Shown one piece after another: positions 26,043 through 34,343 of a stretch of DNA of 64,000 bases. A model generated the notes under the pieces. It saw nothing but the letters and a program-made list of their open reading frames with translations. It made no database searches and was not told where the DNA came from. Location: positions 765,931 to 829,930 of the forward strand of contig JAFOMG010000011.1 of NCBI GenBank assembly GCA_017418975.1, in the 5' to 3' direction. The translations under genes and the position numbers were made by a program. The stretch's first letter is position 1. Each line of letters begins with the position of its first letter. Source of the DNA: Sphingomonas sp. (GTDB lineage Bacteria > Pseudomonadota > Alphaproteobacteria > Sphingomonadales > Sphingomonadaceae).

Positions 26043-26118
26043 TGGTGCCCGGGGACGGAGTCGAACCGCCGACACTGCGATTTTCAGTCGCATGCTCTAC
26101 CAACTGAGCTACCCGGGC
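26043..26118 (-). tRNA. tRNA-Phe (GAA)
   Basis: A 76-nt cloverleaf on the minus strand. The acceptor GCCCGGG pairs with CCCGGGC, followed by an A discriminator and an encoded CCA. The anticodon stem TGCGA/TCGCA encloses the loop CTGAAAA, giving anticodon GAA at 26083-26085, and the T-arm has GTTCGAC. It lies 30 nt downstream of yacG on the same strand and could be co-transcribed. Confidence 0.97.
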
Positions 26119-26148
26119 ATGCCCGGCGAATGCCGGGGAGCGGGCCTC

Positions 26149-26334
26149 TTAGTCGCGCGAATCGGTGCTGTCCACCCCCGAATGCGCATGGGGGTCCACG
26201 CGCTCGCCGGGAATGCGATAGCCCTCGCCCAGCCATTGCAGCAGGTCGCGGTCCCTGCAGCCGCGGCCGCAGAAAGGCTTGTTCTCGATATCGGTCGGCT
26301 GCCCGCAGACGGGGCAGGTGTCGCTCTTCGCCAT
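26149..26334 (-). CDS. yacG: DNA gyrase inhibitor YacG
   Basis: Small zinc protein of 61 residues. The zinc site is formed by CPVCG (residues 7-11) and FCGRGCRDRDL (about 21-31), followed by the conserved LLQWLGEGYRIPG. In E. coli YacG binds the C-terminal region of GyrB and inhibits gyrase. It follows the RNase E/G-like gene by 19 nt in a run infA-maf-RNase-yacG, all leftward. Confidence 0.94.
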   Translation of the reverse strand: MAKSDTCPVCGQPTDIENKPFCGRGCRDRDLLQWLGEGYRIPGERVDPHAHSGVDSTDSRD

Positions 26335-26353
26335 CTTGCTCCTTCGCGCCGGT

Positions 26354-27298
26354 TCAATCGCCGGCGGACGTGAATGCGGTCACGCCGCCGATCCGCCGTG
26401 CCAGCTCCGCCGTCCAGCCGGGTTGCTGGGCGAGGCGGCGGGCGATGTTCCTGGTCACCATATGGGTAGTCGGCGGCGGCGGGGGAAGCCGTTCGACTCG
26501 CCGAAGCTCCGCCCGCGCCGCCGCGCCGACCGGGTCGGCGCGCAGCAGTTCGGGCAGCGAGGGCCGGGTGCGCCGCCGGACGATCTGGAGGAAGCCGAAG
26601 CCGTTCACCGCGGTGCGCTCGAAAGGCTGGGGCAGGGCGGCGTCGATCGCCTCGGCTACCGCGTTGCGCGCGCCCTTGCCGCTGAGCGTAGGGAAGTCGA
26701 TGCCGATCGAGCCGGCGATGCCGTGCCGCTCGATCGCTCGCGCCACCGCGTGCGCGGCGGCGACCGCCAGAGGCTCGATCGGGCCGGAGCCGTCGACGTC
26801 GAACAGCGCCATCGCCGGCGTGGGCGAGAGGCGCAGCGCCCCGCCCGGAAAGGCGATCTCGCCGGTAAGCGCTTCCTCGAGCACTTCGGACCAGCCGGCT
26901 TCCTCCAGCGCGTCCGGCGCGTGGGCACGCAGCATGCGGACGGGAAGGCCGGTGGCGGTGATGCGTTCGAGCAGGGTGGGTCCGTCGGACAATTCCTCGT
27001 CGCTCGGCAATGCCTTGGGCAGCTTGGCCCGCCCCGGCTCGGGGATCGCCTCGCGGACGATCTTCACTCGCAGCTTCGCCCCCTGGGTGATCGCCTTGGG
27101 GACATGGTCGCACAGCGCCTCGCCGCCGCCGTCGAGGGCGACCAGCTTGGCCGCCTTGTCGACCAGCCGGGCCTCGAGCACCGCGCCGGCGCGCGGATAG
27201 GCCCCCTCCAGCTCGATCCGCGCCTTCCAGATGCCGCCGCGCGAGACGAGCGCGGCGCGGTTCTCGCCGATCCCGGCCTCGTAGAGCCACTCAGCCAA
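26354..27298 (-). CDS. Short RNase E/G-like protein
   Basis: Protein of 314 residues related to the catalytic part of ribonuclease E/G. It starts with a shortened S1-like region (GENRAALVSRGGIWKARIE), has the catalytic-strand motif ALFDVDGSGPIEPL at about 165-178 (matching the IDVN-type strand with metal-binding Asp), a second acidic strand SIGIDFPTLSGKGARN, and the RNase E/G pattern GFGFLQIVRRRTRPSL near 238. The family zinc-link Cys pair and the C-terminal domain are missing, so it is well below the usual size of about 480 residues. A TTG start at 27298, overlapping maf by 8 nt, is inferred because the conserved part begins there. Whether it still cleaves RNA is uncertain. Confidence 0.75.
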   Translation of the reverse strand: MAEWLYEAGIGENRAALVSRGGIWKARIELEGAYPRAGAVLEARLVDKAAKLVALDGGGEALCDHVPKAITQGAKLRVKIVREAIPEPGRAKLPKALPSDEELSDGPTLLERITATGLPVRMLRAHAPDALEEAGWSEVLEEALTGEIAFPGGALRLSPTPAMALFDVDGSGPIEPLAVAAAHAVARAIERHGIAGSIGIDFPTLSGKGARNAVAEAIDAALPQPFERTAVNGFGFLQIVRRRTRPSLPELLRADPVGAAARAELRRVERLPPPPPTTHMVTRNIARRLAQQPGWTAELARRIGGVTAFTSAGD

Positions 27299-27860
27299 GG
27301 CTGTATCCGGCGCTCTCCAGCAGCGCGCGCGTCTCGAAGACCGGCAGGCCGACCACGCCCGAATGGCTGCCGGCGAGATAGCGGACAAAGGCCTCGGCCT
27401 TGCCCTGGATGGCATAGCCGCCCGCCTTGCCCATGCCCTCCCCGCAGGCGACGTACCAGTCGATCTCGGCCTGGCTCAGCCGCTTGAAGGCGACGATGGT
27501 GTCGGAGATGCGGGTGCGTGCCTTGCCGTCGGCGCCGATCAGGCAGACGGCGGACAGGCAATGGTGGCGCCGGCCCGAGAGCAGGGCGAGCATGCGGCGC
27601 AGATCCGCCTCGTCCTCGGGCTTGGCGAGGATGCGGCGGCCGACCGCGATGGTGGTGTCGCCCGCGAGCACGATCTCGTCCGCGGCGCGGAGCACGGCAT
27701 GCGCCTTGGCGATCGCGACGCGCAGCACATAGGCGCGCGGCGTCTCGCCGGCGCGGACATCCTCGTCGACATCGGGTGCGGCGATGCGCACGGGTTCGGC
27801 CCCGATCCGCCTGAGCAGATCGAGCCGGCGCGGGGAAGTGGAAGCGAGGACGAGCCGCAA
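27291..27860 (-). CDS. maf: Maf-type nucleoside triphosphate pyrophosphatase
   Basis: Housecleaning NTP pyrophosphatase of 189 residues that hydrolyses non-canonical or modified dNTPs/NTPs. It has the Maf N-terminal signature LVLASTSPRRLDLLRRIG, the conserved VDEDVRAGETPRAYVLRVAIAKA region (about 36-58) and AGDTTIAVGRRILAKPED (about 68-85). It lies 13 nt downstream of infA and overlaps the following RNase-like gene. Confidence 0.95.
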   Translation of the reverse strand: MRLVLASTSPRRLDLLRRIGAEPVRIAAPDVDEDVRAGETPRAYVLRVAIAKAHAVLRAADEIVLAGDTTIAVGRRILAKPEDEADLRRMLALLSGRRHHCLSAVCLIGADGKARTRISDTIVAFKRLSQAEIDWYVACGEGMGKAGGYAIQGKAEAFVRYLAGSHSGVVGLPVFETRALLESAGYSLG

Positions 27861-27873
27861 GGGCGCCGCCCGC

Positions 27874-28092
27874 TTACTTGAAGCGATAGGTGATACGGCC
27901 CTTGGTCAGGTCGTAGGGCGTGAGCTCGACGAGCACTTCGTCGCCGACCAGCACGCGGATGCGGTTCTTGCGCATCTTGCCGGCGGTGTGGCCCAGGATC
28001 TCGTGATCATTTTCGAGCCGGACGCGGAACATGGCGTTGGGCAGAAGCTCAACGACCTGGCCCCGCATTTCAAGCAGTTCTTCTTTGGCCAA
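27874..28092 (-). CDS. infA: Translation initiation factor IF-1
   Basis: A 72-residue single OB-fold protein, the standard IF-1 length, with [36 protein letters not shown] and GRITYRFK. It binds the ribosomal A site during initiation. It is the first gene of the leftward group infA-maf-RNase-yacG and is divergent from the secreted coiled-coil protein. Confidence 0.98.
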   Translation of the reverse strand: MAKEELLEMRGQVVELLPNAMFRVRLENDHEILGHTAGKMRKNRIRVLVGDEVLVELTPYDLTKGRITYRFK

Positions 28093-28327
28093 AAATTACC
28101 TCATGGGTGCGCGCGCTAAAAGTGGCGGTGCCTTTACAGTGCGCAAGGAGAAAAGGGAAGGCGGAGAACCCGACAAAGGCGGGTGCCTTGGTCCGATATG
28201 GGGATTGCGCCGGTTTTTGCCAGTTCCGGCCGGTTTGATCGACGGATGCGCGGGCTTTGTCGCCGCTCGATTTGCGGCGCGGGGACGGGCTGTATCTCCC
28301 GCTGCCGATCATTCGGGAGTCGGGAAA

Positions 28328-29701
28328 ATGCGTCCTTCTTATCTGCTGGGCTCGGCGCTGTGCGTGCTGGCCGCCTTCAGTGCCGCCGATGCGCGGGCCC
28401 AGTGCCGCGACCGGCTCGACCGCGCCAACGACAATGCCCGCGACATGCCCGCCGGCACGCCCTATCAGGTGCACGACGCGCTTTCCGACAATTCGCTCAT
28501 GGCCGAGGAAGTGGTCACCAGCAATCCGGCCGAATGCCTGAAGCTGGTGACGCAGATGGAGGCGCTGATGCGCCGCCACGGCAAGGCGATCGTCGAGGAA
28601 TCGGGGGCACCGGCCGCCAGCGCGGCGGCGCGGCCCAGGACATTGGAAGAGCTGTTCCCGCCCACGCCGCGCTCACAGCGGCTGGCGCAGATGCGTGTCT
28701 CGACCGGGGGCCAGACCCGGGCCGATGCGCTGGCGCTCAACGAATATGCCAATGCCAGCCGGGCGCTGGGCTTCGCGGTCTATGGCGCTGCCATCGAGAC
28801 CAATCCCGCCGCCGCCGCCGAGGCCGTGTCGGTTACGGACAGGTCCGTCGCGGCGGCCGAGGCGACGCAGGAAACCATGATCATGATCAACCAGGAAGGC
28901 GACATGCTGCACGCGCAGCTCGAGGACGCCTTTCGCGAGCTGGAAGCGGCCCAGCGCGCGCAGGATCGGTTCGCGCAGGAATATGCGCAGTTGGCGCCGC
29001 TCTCGAAGGACCTCGCCAAAAATCCGCTGAGGCGGCTGGAGGCGGCGAAGCGCAACCTCAAGAATGCGACCGACCGCCTGAACAAATGGATCGAGCGCAA
29101 TCTGGAGGAGGGGTTCGCGCCGGGCTATCTCGGCGCGATGCGCGTGCTGGAGGCGCGCTACAAACCCAGGTTCGAGCAGATCGAGCGGCAGTGCGAGAAG
29201 ATGCGCCAGGACGCGTTCCAGAAATTCGCCCAGGCCACGATCCAGGGGAAGAAGACGACCGCGGTCGAGGACGCGGGGAAGGCATGCTCGCAACTGGAAA
29301 GGCCGCTCAAGGAGCAGTCGCAGCGCGAGGAAGACGAGATCCACAAGAAATACAGGCTGCCGGAGAAGGCGGACGAGAAGGGCGAAGAGGAATCGGAAAA
29401 GCAGCCCACGCCTCCCAAGCCGCAACCCAAGGCGCCGCCCAAGGCTCCAGTGAAACCTCCCAAGGCCCCGCCGGCTCCGACGGTTCCCGCGACGCCGCCG
29501 GCAGCGGCCCCTCCCGCGCCCGCCGCGCCGGCCCCGGTCGACGATCTGCTCGCGCCGTTGACGTTGCAGCCAAAGGCTCCTGCCACCCCCGCGACCCCGC
29601 CGACCCCGCCAACCCCAGCGACGCCGCCGGCAGCGGCCCCTCCCGCGCCCGCCCCGGTCGACGATCTGCTCGCGCCGTTGACGCCGTCGAAGCCGAAATA
29701 G
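28328..29701 (+). CDS. Secreted coiled-coil protein with Pro-rich duplicated tail
   Basis: Unrecognised protein of 457 residues. The ATG at 28328 begins a signal peptide (MRPSYLLGSALCVLAAFSAADARAQ). Residues about 85-210 are Ala/Glu-rich and mostly helical, and 195-355 look like coiled coil rich in Glu, Lys, Arg and Gln (FRELEAAQRAQDRFAQEY, RLEAAKRNLKNATDRLNKWIE). From about 360 the sequence is Pro/Lys-rich, then Pro/Ala/Thr-rich, and contains two near-identical modules PPAAAPPAPA...PVDDLLAPLT. An envelope-spanning or peptidoglycan-associated scaffold would fit, but that is a guess. It converges on hppA across a strong terminator. Confidence 0.82.
   Translation: MRPSYLLGSALCVLAAFSAADARAQCRDRLDRANDNARDMPAGTPYQVHDALSDNSLMAEEVVTSNPAECLKLVTQMEALMRRHGKAIVEESGAPAASAAARPRTLEELFPPTPRSQRLAQMRVSTGGQTRADALALNEYANASRALGFAVYGAAIETNPAAAAEAVSVTDRSVAAAEATQETMIMINQEGDMLHAQLEDAFRELEAAQRAQDRFAQEYAQLAPLSKDLAKNPLRRLEAAKRNLKNATDRLNKWIERNLEEGFAPGYLGAMRVLEARYKPRFEQIERQCEKMRQDAFQKFAQATIQGKKTTAVEDAGKACSQLERPLKEQSQREEDEIHKKYRLPEKADEKGEEESEKQPTPPKPQPKAPPKAPVKPPKAPPAPTVPATPPAAAPPAPAAPAPVDDLLAPLTLQPKAPATPATPPTPPTPATPPAAAPPAPAPVDDLLAPLTPSKPK
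29489..29683 (+). repeat. Two direct repeats in the Pro-rich coding region
   Basis: Copies at 29489-29563 and 29618-29683 share GCGACGCCGCCGGCAGCGG, a Pro/Ala-rich stretch and a 33-bp block beginning GCCCCGGTCGACGATCTGCT. The first copy has about 9 extra bases. The duplication stays in frame and yields the repeated PVDDLLAPLT peptide. Confidence 0.85.
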
Positions 29702-29716
29702 GGCTCCAGGCACGAA

Positions 29717-29746
29717 GAAGGCCGCCGGATTGCTCCGGCGGCCTTC
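29717..29746. terminator. Bidirectional terminator between coiled-coil gene and hppA
   Basis: A perfect 13-bp stem (GAAGGCCGCCGGA with TCCGGCGGCCTTC) and a TTGC loop lie between two convergent genes. The position and near-symmetric A/T edges fit a terminator working in both directions. Confidence 0.85.
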
Positions 29747-29770
29747 CGCTTTCAGTCGAAGGATCAGAAG

Positions 29771-31951
29771 TCAGCCGGCGGCGTGGCCGGCCAGTGCGGC
29801 GAGCAGCAGCAGCGCCACGATGTTGGTGATCTTGATCATCGGGTTCACGGCCGGGCCCGCGGTGTCCTTGTAGGGATCGCCCACGGTGTCGCCGGTCACG
29901 GCCGCCTTGTGCGCTTCCGATCCCTTGCCGCCGTAATTGCCGTCCTCGATATATTTCTTGGCATTGTCCCACGCGCCGCCGCCCGAAGTCATCGAGATGG
30001 CGACGAACAGGCCCGAGACGATTACGCCGAGCAGCATCGCGCCCACCGCCGCGAAGCCCTGGGACTGGCCGGCGACCGCGGTGATGATGAAGTAGATCGC
30101 GATCGGGCTCAGCACCGGCAGCAGCGATGGCACGATCATCTCCTTGATCGCCGCCTTGGTGACGATGTCCACCGTGCGGGCATAATTGGGGCGGCTGGTG
30201 CCGGCCATGATGCCCTTGTCCTGCGCGAATTGCTGGCGGACGTCCTCGACCACCGAACCCGCCGCGCGGCCGACGGCGGTCATGCCGAAGGCGCCGAACA
30301 GATAGGGCAGCAGGGCGCCGAGCAGCAGGCCGACGATCACGTATGGATTGCTCAGGGAGAAATCCACCGGCACGTCCGGGAAGAACTCCTTGAGGTCGGT
30401 GGTATAGGCGCCGAACAGCACCAGCGCGGCGAGCGCGGCCGATCCGATCGCATAGCCCTTGGTCACGGCCTTGGTGGTGTTGCCCACCGCGTCGAGCGCG
30501 TCGGTCTTGTGGCGGACCTCATCCTCCAGCCCCGCCATCTCGGCGATGCCGCCGGCATTGTCGGTCACCGGGCCATAGGCGTCGAGCGCGACGACCATGC
30601 CGGCCAGCGCCAGCAGCGAAGTCGCGGCGAAGGCCACGCCGATGATGCCGGCGATCTGATAGGCAGCGATCACCGCGACGACGATGACGAGCGTCGGCAG
30701 CGCGGTGGATTCCAGGCTGATCGCCAGGCCCTGGATCACGTTGGTGCCATGGCCCGTCACCGAAGCCTTGGCGATCGACTTGACCGGGCGATACTGGGTC
30801 CCGGTGTAATATTCGGTGATCCACACCAGCAGGCCGGTGACGGCCAGGCCGATCATCATGCAGATGAACAGGCTCCAGCCGGTGAATTGCGGACCCGCGA
30901 TCAGGCCCTGCGCCGCCTCGGCGGTCACATGGTCGCTCGGCTCGAGGAAGGTGCTGGGATCGATGGAGAGGCCGCCGATCGCCGCGTTCATGTCGCCCAG
31001 CGTATATTGGGTGACGAACCAGATCGCCGGGACCGAGAGGATCGCGGTGGTCCAGAAGCCCTTGTAGAGCGCGCCCATGATCGACTGGCTCTTGCCCAGG
31101 CGGACCATATAGGTGCCGATGATCGACGTGATGATGCACACGCCGCCGACGATCAGCGGCAGCGACATCAGCTTGAGCAGCAGTTCGTCCGACAGATTCT
31201 TCACCAGCAGCGCGATCGAGACCATGGTGAGGCCGAGCGTCACGACATAGGTTTCGAACAGGTCGGCGGCCATGCCGGCGCAGTCGCCGACATTGTCGCC
31301 GACATTGTCCGCGATCACAGCCGGGTTGCGGGGATCGTCCTCGGGAATGCCGGCCTCGACCTTGCCGACCAGATCGGCACCCACATCGGCGGCCTTGGTG
31401 AAGATGCCGCCGCCCAGGCGCGCGAAGATCGAGATCAGCGAGGCGCCGAAGGCGAGGGCGGTCAGCGCCTCGATCACCTTGCGGCTGTTGGGCGCGAGCC
31501 CGGACGGGCCGACCAGATACCAGAACAGCACGGCGATCGCGAGCAGGCCCAGGCCCGCCACCAGCATGCCGGTGATCGCGCCCGAGCGGAAGGCGAGGGT
31601 GAGGCCGCCCTGGAGCGAGGTCCGTGCCGCCTCCGCGGTGCGGACATTCGCGCGCACCGAGATGTTCATGCCCACGAATCCCGCCACGCCCGAAAGCACG
31701 GCGCCGACGAGGAAGCCGATCGTCGAAAGCGTCCCCAGCGTGAAGAACAGGACGATGGCGACGATCACGCCCACCACGGCGATCGTCATATATTGCCGGC
31801 CGAGATAGGCCTTGGCGCCTTCCTGGATGGCAGCGGCGATGCTCTGCATCTTCTCGTTGCCCGCCGGCGCCTTCAGCACCTGCTGGCTGGTCAACAAGCC
31901 ATAGAGCACTGCGAGCACGCCGCAGGCTATGGCGATGTACACAATCGTCAT
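29771..31951 (-). CDS. hppA: K+-insensitive proton-translocating pyrophosphatase
   Basis: Integral membrane H+-PPase of 726 residues that couples hydrolysis of pyrophosphate to proton pumping across the inner membrane. The active-site motif [42 protein letters not shown] is near residues 200-240, and the second acidic cluster DNAGGIAEM is near 470. The stretch GNTTKA carries Lys where K+-dependent members carry Ala, so it belongs to the K+-insensitive subtype. About 15 hydrophobic helices are seen. It lies downstream of thiL on the same strand and ends at a shared terminator. Confidence 0.97.
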   Translation of the reverse strand: MTIVYIAIACGVLAVLYGLLTSQQVLKAPAGNEKMQSIAAAIQEGAKAYLGRQYMTIAVVGVIVAIVLFFTLGTLSTIGFLVGAVLSGVAGFVGMNISVRANVRTAEAARTSLQGGLTLAFRSGAITGMLVAGLGLLAIAVLFWYLVGPSGLAPNSRKVIEALTALAFGASLISIFARLGGGIFTKAADVGADLVGKVEAGIPEDDPRNPAVIADNVGDNVGDCAGMAADLFETYVVTLGLTMVSIALLVKNLSDELLLKLMSLPLIVGGVCIITSIIGTYMVRLGKSQSIMGALYKGFWTTAILSVPAIWFVTQYTLGDMNAAIGGLSIDPSTFLEPSDHVTAEAAQGLIAGPQFTGWSLFICMMIGLAVTGLLVWITEYYTGTQYRPVKSIAKASVTGHGTNVIQGLAISLESTALPTLVIVVAVIAAYQIAGIIGVAFAATSLLALAGMVVALDAYGPVTDNAGGIAEMAGLEDEVRHKTDALDAVGNTTKAVTKGYAIGSAALAALVLFGAYTTDLKEFFPDVPVDFSLSNPYVIVGLLLGALLPYLFGAFGMTAVGRAAGSVVEDVRQQFAQDKGIMAGTSRPNYARTVDIVTKAAIKEMIVPSLLPVLSPIAIYFIITAVAGQSQGFAAVGAMLLGVIVSGLFVAISMTSGGGAWDNAKKYIEDGNYGGKGSEAHKAAVTGDTVGDPYKDTAGPAVNPMIKITNIVALLLLAALAGHAAG

Positions 31952-32059
31952 GCGTTCAAGCCCTTCCCCTATTGGATATCGAGCCGCGCCGGTCTGTGTG
32001 CCGGTTTAAAAGGCCCGGTATGGGGAGGCTATCGAGCGGTTGCCCGTAGCGCAAGCCGC

Positions 32060-32899
32060 TCAGCGATGCTGGTAGCCGAGCGCGCAATCGGGCGCCGCGC
32101 CGTCGAGCAGCAGGGAGGCGCTTCCCCGTTCCGTCAGCGTGCCGATCCGCGTGGCCGGCACGGGCGGCGCGAAATCGGCGGGCGCGGCGAACAGCAGCTC
32201 GTAATCGTCGCCCCAGGTCGCGGCGCGCAGCGGATCGGCGCCCGGGGCGACGGGCAGGGCCGCGCGCGCGATCCCGGCGGTGCAGCCGCTCGCCTCGGCC
32301 AGGCGGGCAGCGTCGAGGAGGAGGCCGTCCGACACGTCCATCATCGCATGGACATGCGGCGCCAGGGCACGGCCCTCGGCGAGGCGCGGGCGCGGGCGGA
32401 GATAGGCGGCGCCGTCGCCCGCCTCGAAGCCCAGCATCGCCGCGCCGATCGTGCCGGTCACCCATAGCGCGTCGCCTGCCCGCCCGCCGTCGCGGCGCGG
32501 CACGGTGGCGCCGGCGCGGCCGATCGCGGTGCAGCCGAAGGTGGCGGGGCTGACCGAGATGGTGTCGCCGCCGAGCAGCGGCACGGCATATTCGGTGAGG
32601 ATCGCGCGCAATCCTTCGACGAAGCGTTCCGCCCCCTCCACCAGCACGGCGCCGATCAGCACGCCCAGCGGCTCGGCGCCCTTGGCGGCCAGGTCGGACA
32701 GGTTCACCGCGACCAGCTTCCAGGCGATGTCGAACGGATCGGTGCCGGCGCGGTAATGCACGCCCTCGGCAATGGCGTCATGGGTGAGGATCAGCGTCTC
32801 GCCGCCGATCGCCAGCGTCGCGGTGTCGTCGCGCAGGCCCTCGGCGCCCGGATGGAGGGGGAGGGTGCGCAGGGCCGCGATGAACTCGGCTTCGTTCAC
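32060..32899 (-). CDS. thiL: Thiamine-monophosphate kinase
   Basis: Enzyme of 279 residues that phosphorylates thiamine monophosphate to thiamine pyrophosphate. Family motifs are TLILTHDAIAEGVHYRAGTDPFDIAWKLVAVNLSDLAAKGAEPLG (about residues 32-76), GGDTISVSPA (metal/nucleotide loop) and MMDVSDGLLLDAARLAEAS (about 186-204). It is slightly short compared with the usual 310-330 residues, and the C-terminal part is compact. It lies between nusB and hppA, all leftward, an order common in alphaproteobacteria. Confidence 0.95.
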   Translation of the reverse strand: MNEAEFIAALRTLPLHPGAEGLRDDTATLAIGGETLILTHDAIAEGVHYRAGTDPFDIAWKLVAVNLSDLAAKGAEPLGVLIGAVLVEGAERFVEGLRAILTEYAVPLLGGDTISVSPATFGCTAIGRAGATVPRRDGGRAGDALWVTGTIGAAMLGFEAGDGAAYLRPRPRLAEGRALAPHVHAMMDVSDGLLLDAARLAEASGCTAGIARAALPVAPGADPLRAATWGDDYELLFAAPADFAPPVPATRIGTLTERGSASLLLDGAAPDCALGYQHR

Positions 32900-32906
32900 T
32901 GCTCAA

Positions 32907-33033
32907 ATCCTCCCTCGCAGGGGGAGGGATGCCAGCGAAGCTGGTGGAAGGGGCATGCCGCAGGCGGTTCGTTCGGGGCGATCCCCCTCCACCACCGCTT
33001 CGCGGCGGTCCCCCTCCCCCCGCGGGGGAGGAT
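32907..33033. repeat. Palindromic intergenic repeat between nusB and thiL
   Basis: A GC-rich element bounded by ATCCTCCC on the left and GGGGGAGGAT on the right, with nested CCCCCTCC and GGGGGAGG blocks in both orientations. It could fold into a long hairpin in the nusB-thiL transcript. Similar C-run/G-run elements occur at 39781-39908, 45751-45779 and 56462-56570. Confidence 0.65.
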
Positions 33034-33038
33034 CTGGA

Positions 33039-33500
33039 TCAACCCCGGACTTCCTTCGCCACGGCATCGAGGATGCCGTTGACGAAGCCCTTTTCGCGAC
33101 GGTCGTAAAAGGCGTCGGTGACGTCGAGATACTCGCTGATCGCCGCGCCGACGGGCACGTCCTTGCGCGCCATCAGCTCATAGGTGCCGGCGCGCAGGAT
33201 CTGGCGCATCGGCTTGTCGAGCCGGTCGAGGCTCCAGTCGGCGGTCAGCTTGGTGGCGATCATCCGGTCGATCTCGTCGCGGCGCTCGCTCACGCCGACC
33301 ACGATGTCGTCGAAAAAGGCGATGTCGGCCTCGGCATATTCCACGTCCTCGATCGTCGCGCCCAGGCGATGATTGTGGAACTCGTGGAGCAGCGCCGGAA
33401 TCGAGGTCGCTTCCATCTCGTGCTGGTACAGCGCCTGCACGGCGGCGAGGCGCGCGGCGGCGCGCGCCTTGGAACGGGACTTTGCTTGATGGCTTGGCAT
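33039..33500 (-). CDS. nusB: Transcription antitermination factor NusB
   Basis: RNA-binding protein of 153 residues that, with NusE, binds boxA of rRNA leaders. Motifs are RAAARLAAVQALYQHEME (about 10-27), DWSLDRLDKPMRQILRAGTYELM (about 89-111) and VPVGAAISEYLDVTDAFYDRREKGFVNGILDAVAKE at the end. The ATG at 33500 is preferred over one at 33512 because of GGGGCG just upstream. A probable rrn leader with a boxA lies at the right end of this window. Confidence 0.95.
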   Translation of the reverse strand: MPSHQAKSRSKARAAARLAAVQALYQHEMEATSIPALLHEFHNHRLGATIEDVEYAEADIAFFDDIVVGVSERRDEIDRMIATKLTADWSLDRLDKPMRQILRAGTYELMARKDVPVGAAISEYLDVTDAFYDRREKGFVNGILDAVAKEVRG

Positions 33501-33529
33501 GCTGCGCCCCATAGGTATGTTCGGCCGAT

Positions 33530-33976
33530 ATGGCAAAGCGTGTTGCATTGCTCGGGTTCCTCGCCGCCATTTCGGGGGCTCCCGCGGCGCATGCCTGCTC
33601 GATCGTCATCGACCACGAACCGACCTATGCCGAACGCCGTGCCAAAGCGAAGCAGATCATCGCCGATGCCAGCCTCATCCTCGATGGGGAAGTGGTGGCG
33701 GCGGGCGAGGATGGCGGCGTGCCTGCCAGGATTCGCGTGCAGGAAGTGCTCAAGGGAAGCGCCGAAAGCTTCGTCTATGTCCATGGCGACAGCGGTGCCT
33801 GTGACCTCAGCTTCAACCGGGTCGGCGAACGCGTGCGGCTCTTCCTGTTCGGCGATCCGAGTCACTACAGGACCTCGGTCGATGACGAGAACGCCCGGCA
33901 TCTCGATCGCCTGCTGAAATCGGACCGCCGCAAGGCCGCCTGGCCAATTCCCTTCAGCCGCGCGGCCAGGCCCTGA
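33530..33976 (+). CDS. Small secreted protein, unrecognised
   Basis: Protein of 148 residues with a signal peptide (MAKRVALLGFLAAISGAPAAHAC). The mature part begins with CSIVIDHEPTYAERRAKAKQI and holds a beta-rich domain (ASLILDGEVVAAGEDGGVPARIRVQEVLKG) and a second Cys at DSGACDLSF, suggesting a disulphide with the first Cys. This resembles the small secreted OB-like or TIMP-like proteins often called hypothetical. It is divergent from nusB (29 nt) and its last 23 bp overlap the convergent gene. Confidence 0.8.
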   Translation: MAKRVALLGFLAAISGAPAAHACSIVIDHEPTYAERRAKAKQIIADASLILDGEVVAAGEDGGVPARIRVQEVLKGSAESFVYVHGDSGACDLSFNRVGERVRLFLFGDPSHYRTSVDDENARHLDRLLKSDRRKAAWPIPFSRAARP

Positions 33977-34343
33977 GCGGCGCCCGCGCGGCATAGTCGC
34001 GGCTCTCGGCATTGCCCGCCTGCACCTCGATCACATGCTCCGGCCCGAACGGCACTTCGGTACCCAGCCAGAACTCGTCATTCTCGTCGATCTCGGGCTC
34101 GTTATCGAGCAGCCCGAAATAGGTGCCGTCCGCGGCCTCGCGCACCACCACCCACATCCGCTCGACGATCGGTTCGTCATCCTCCTCGACCGCGATCACG
34201 AAGATCAGCTTGGCGAAGTCGCCAGGCTGCAGGCCGGCGCGCGTCGCCTCGTCGGGGATTTCGAAACTCTCGGGATGGAGCAGGTGGCGCTCAAGCCCGC
34301 TTTCGAGGCACCAGCCATCCTCGTCCAGATCGGGTGCGCGCAT
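33954..34343 (-). CDS. Small acidic protein, possibly DUF2314-like
   Basis: Acidic cytoplasmic protein of 129 residues. The core FAKLIFVIAVEEDDEPIVERMWVVVREAADGTYFGLLDNEPEI (about 45-87) resembles the MWV...G.L.N.P pattern of DUF2314 domains, followed by FWLGTEVPFGPEHVIEV. The ATG at 34343 overlaps the hisD stop (TGATG), so it is coupled to the his pair, although no link with histidine synthesis is known. The family call is tentative. Confidence 0.7.
   Translation of the reverse strand: MRAPDLDEDGWCLESGLERHLLHPESFEIPDEATRAGLQPGDFAKLIFVIAVEEDDEPIVERMWVVVREAADGTYFGLLDNEPEIDENDEFWLGTEVPFGPEHVIEVQAGNAESRDYAARAPLRAWPRG

Noticed and set aside
25692-27200. Long plus-strand open frame running across tRNA-Phe, yacG and the RNase-like gene
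   Set aside because: It passes through a tRNA gene and opposite two recognised genes, and its composition (Arg/Ser/Pro) is typical of shadow frames in GC-rich DNA.
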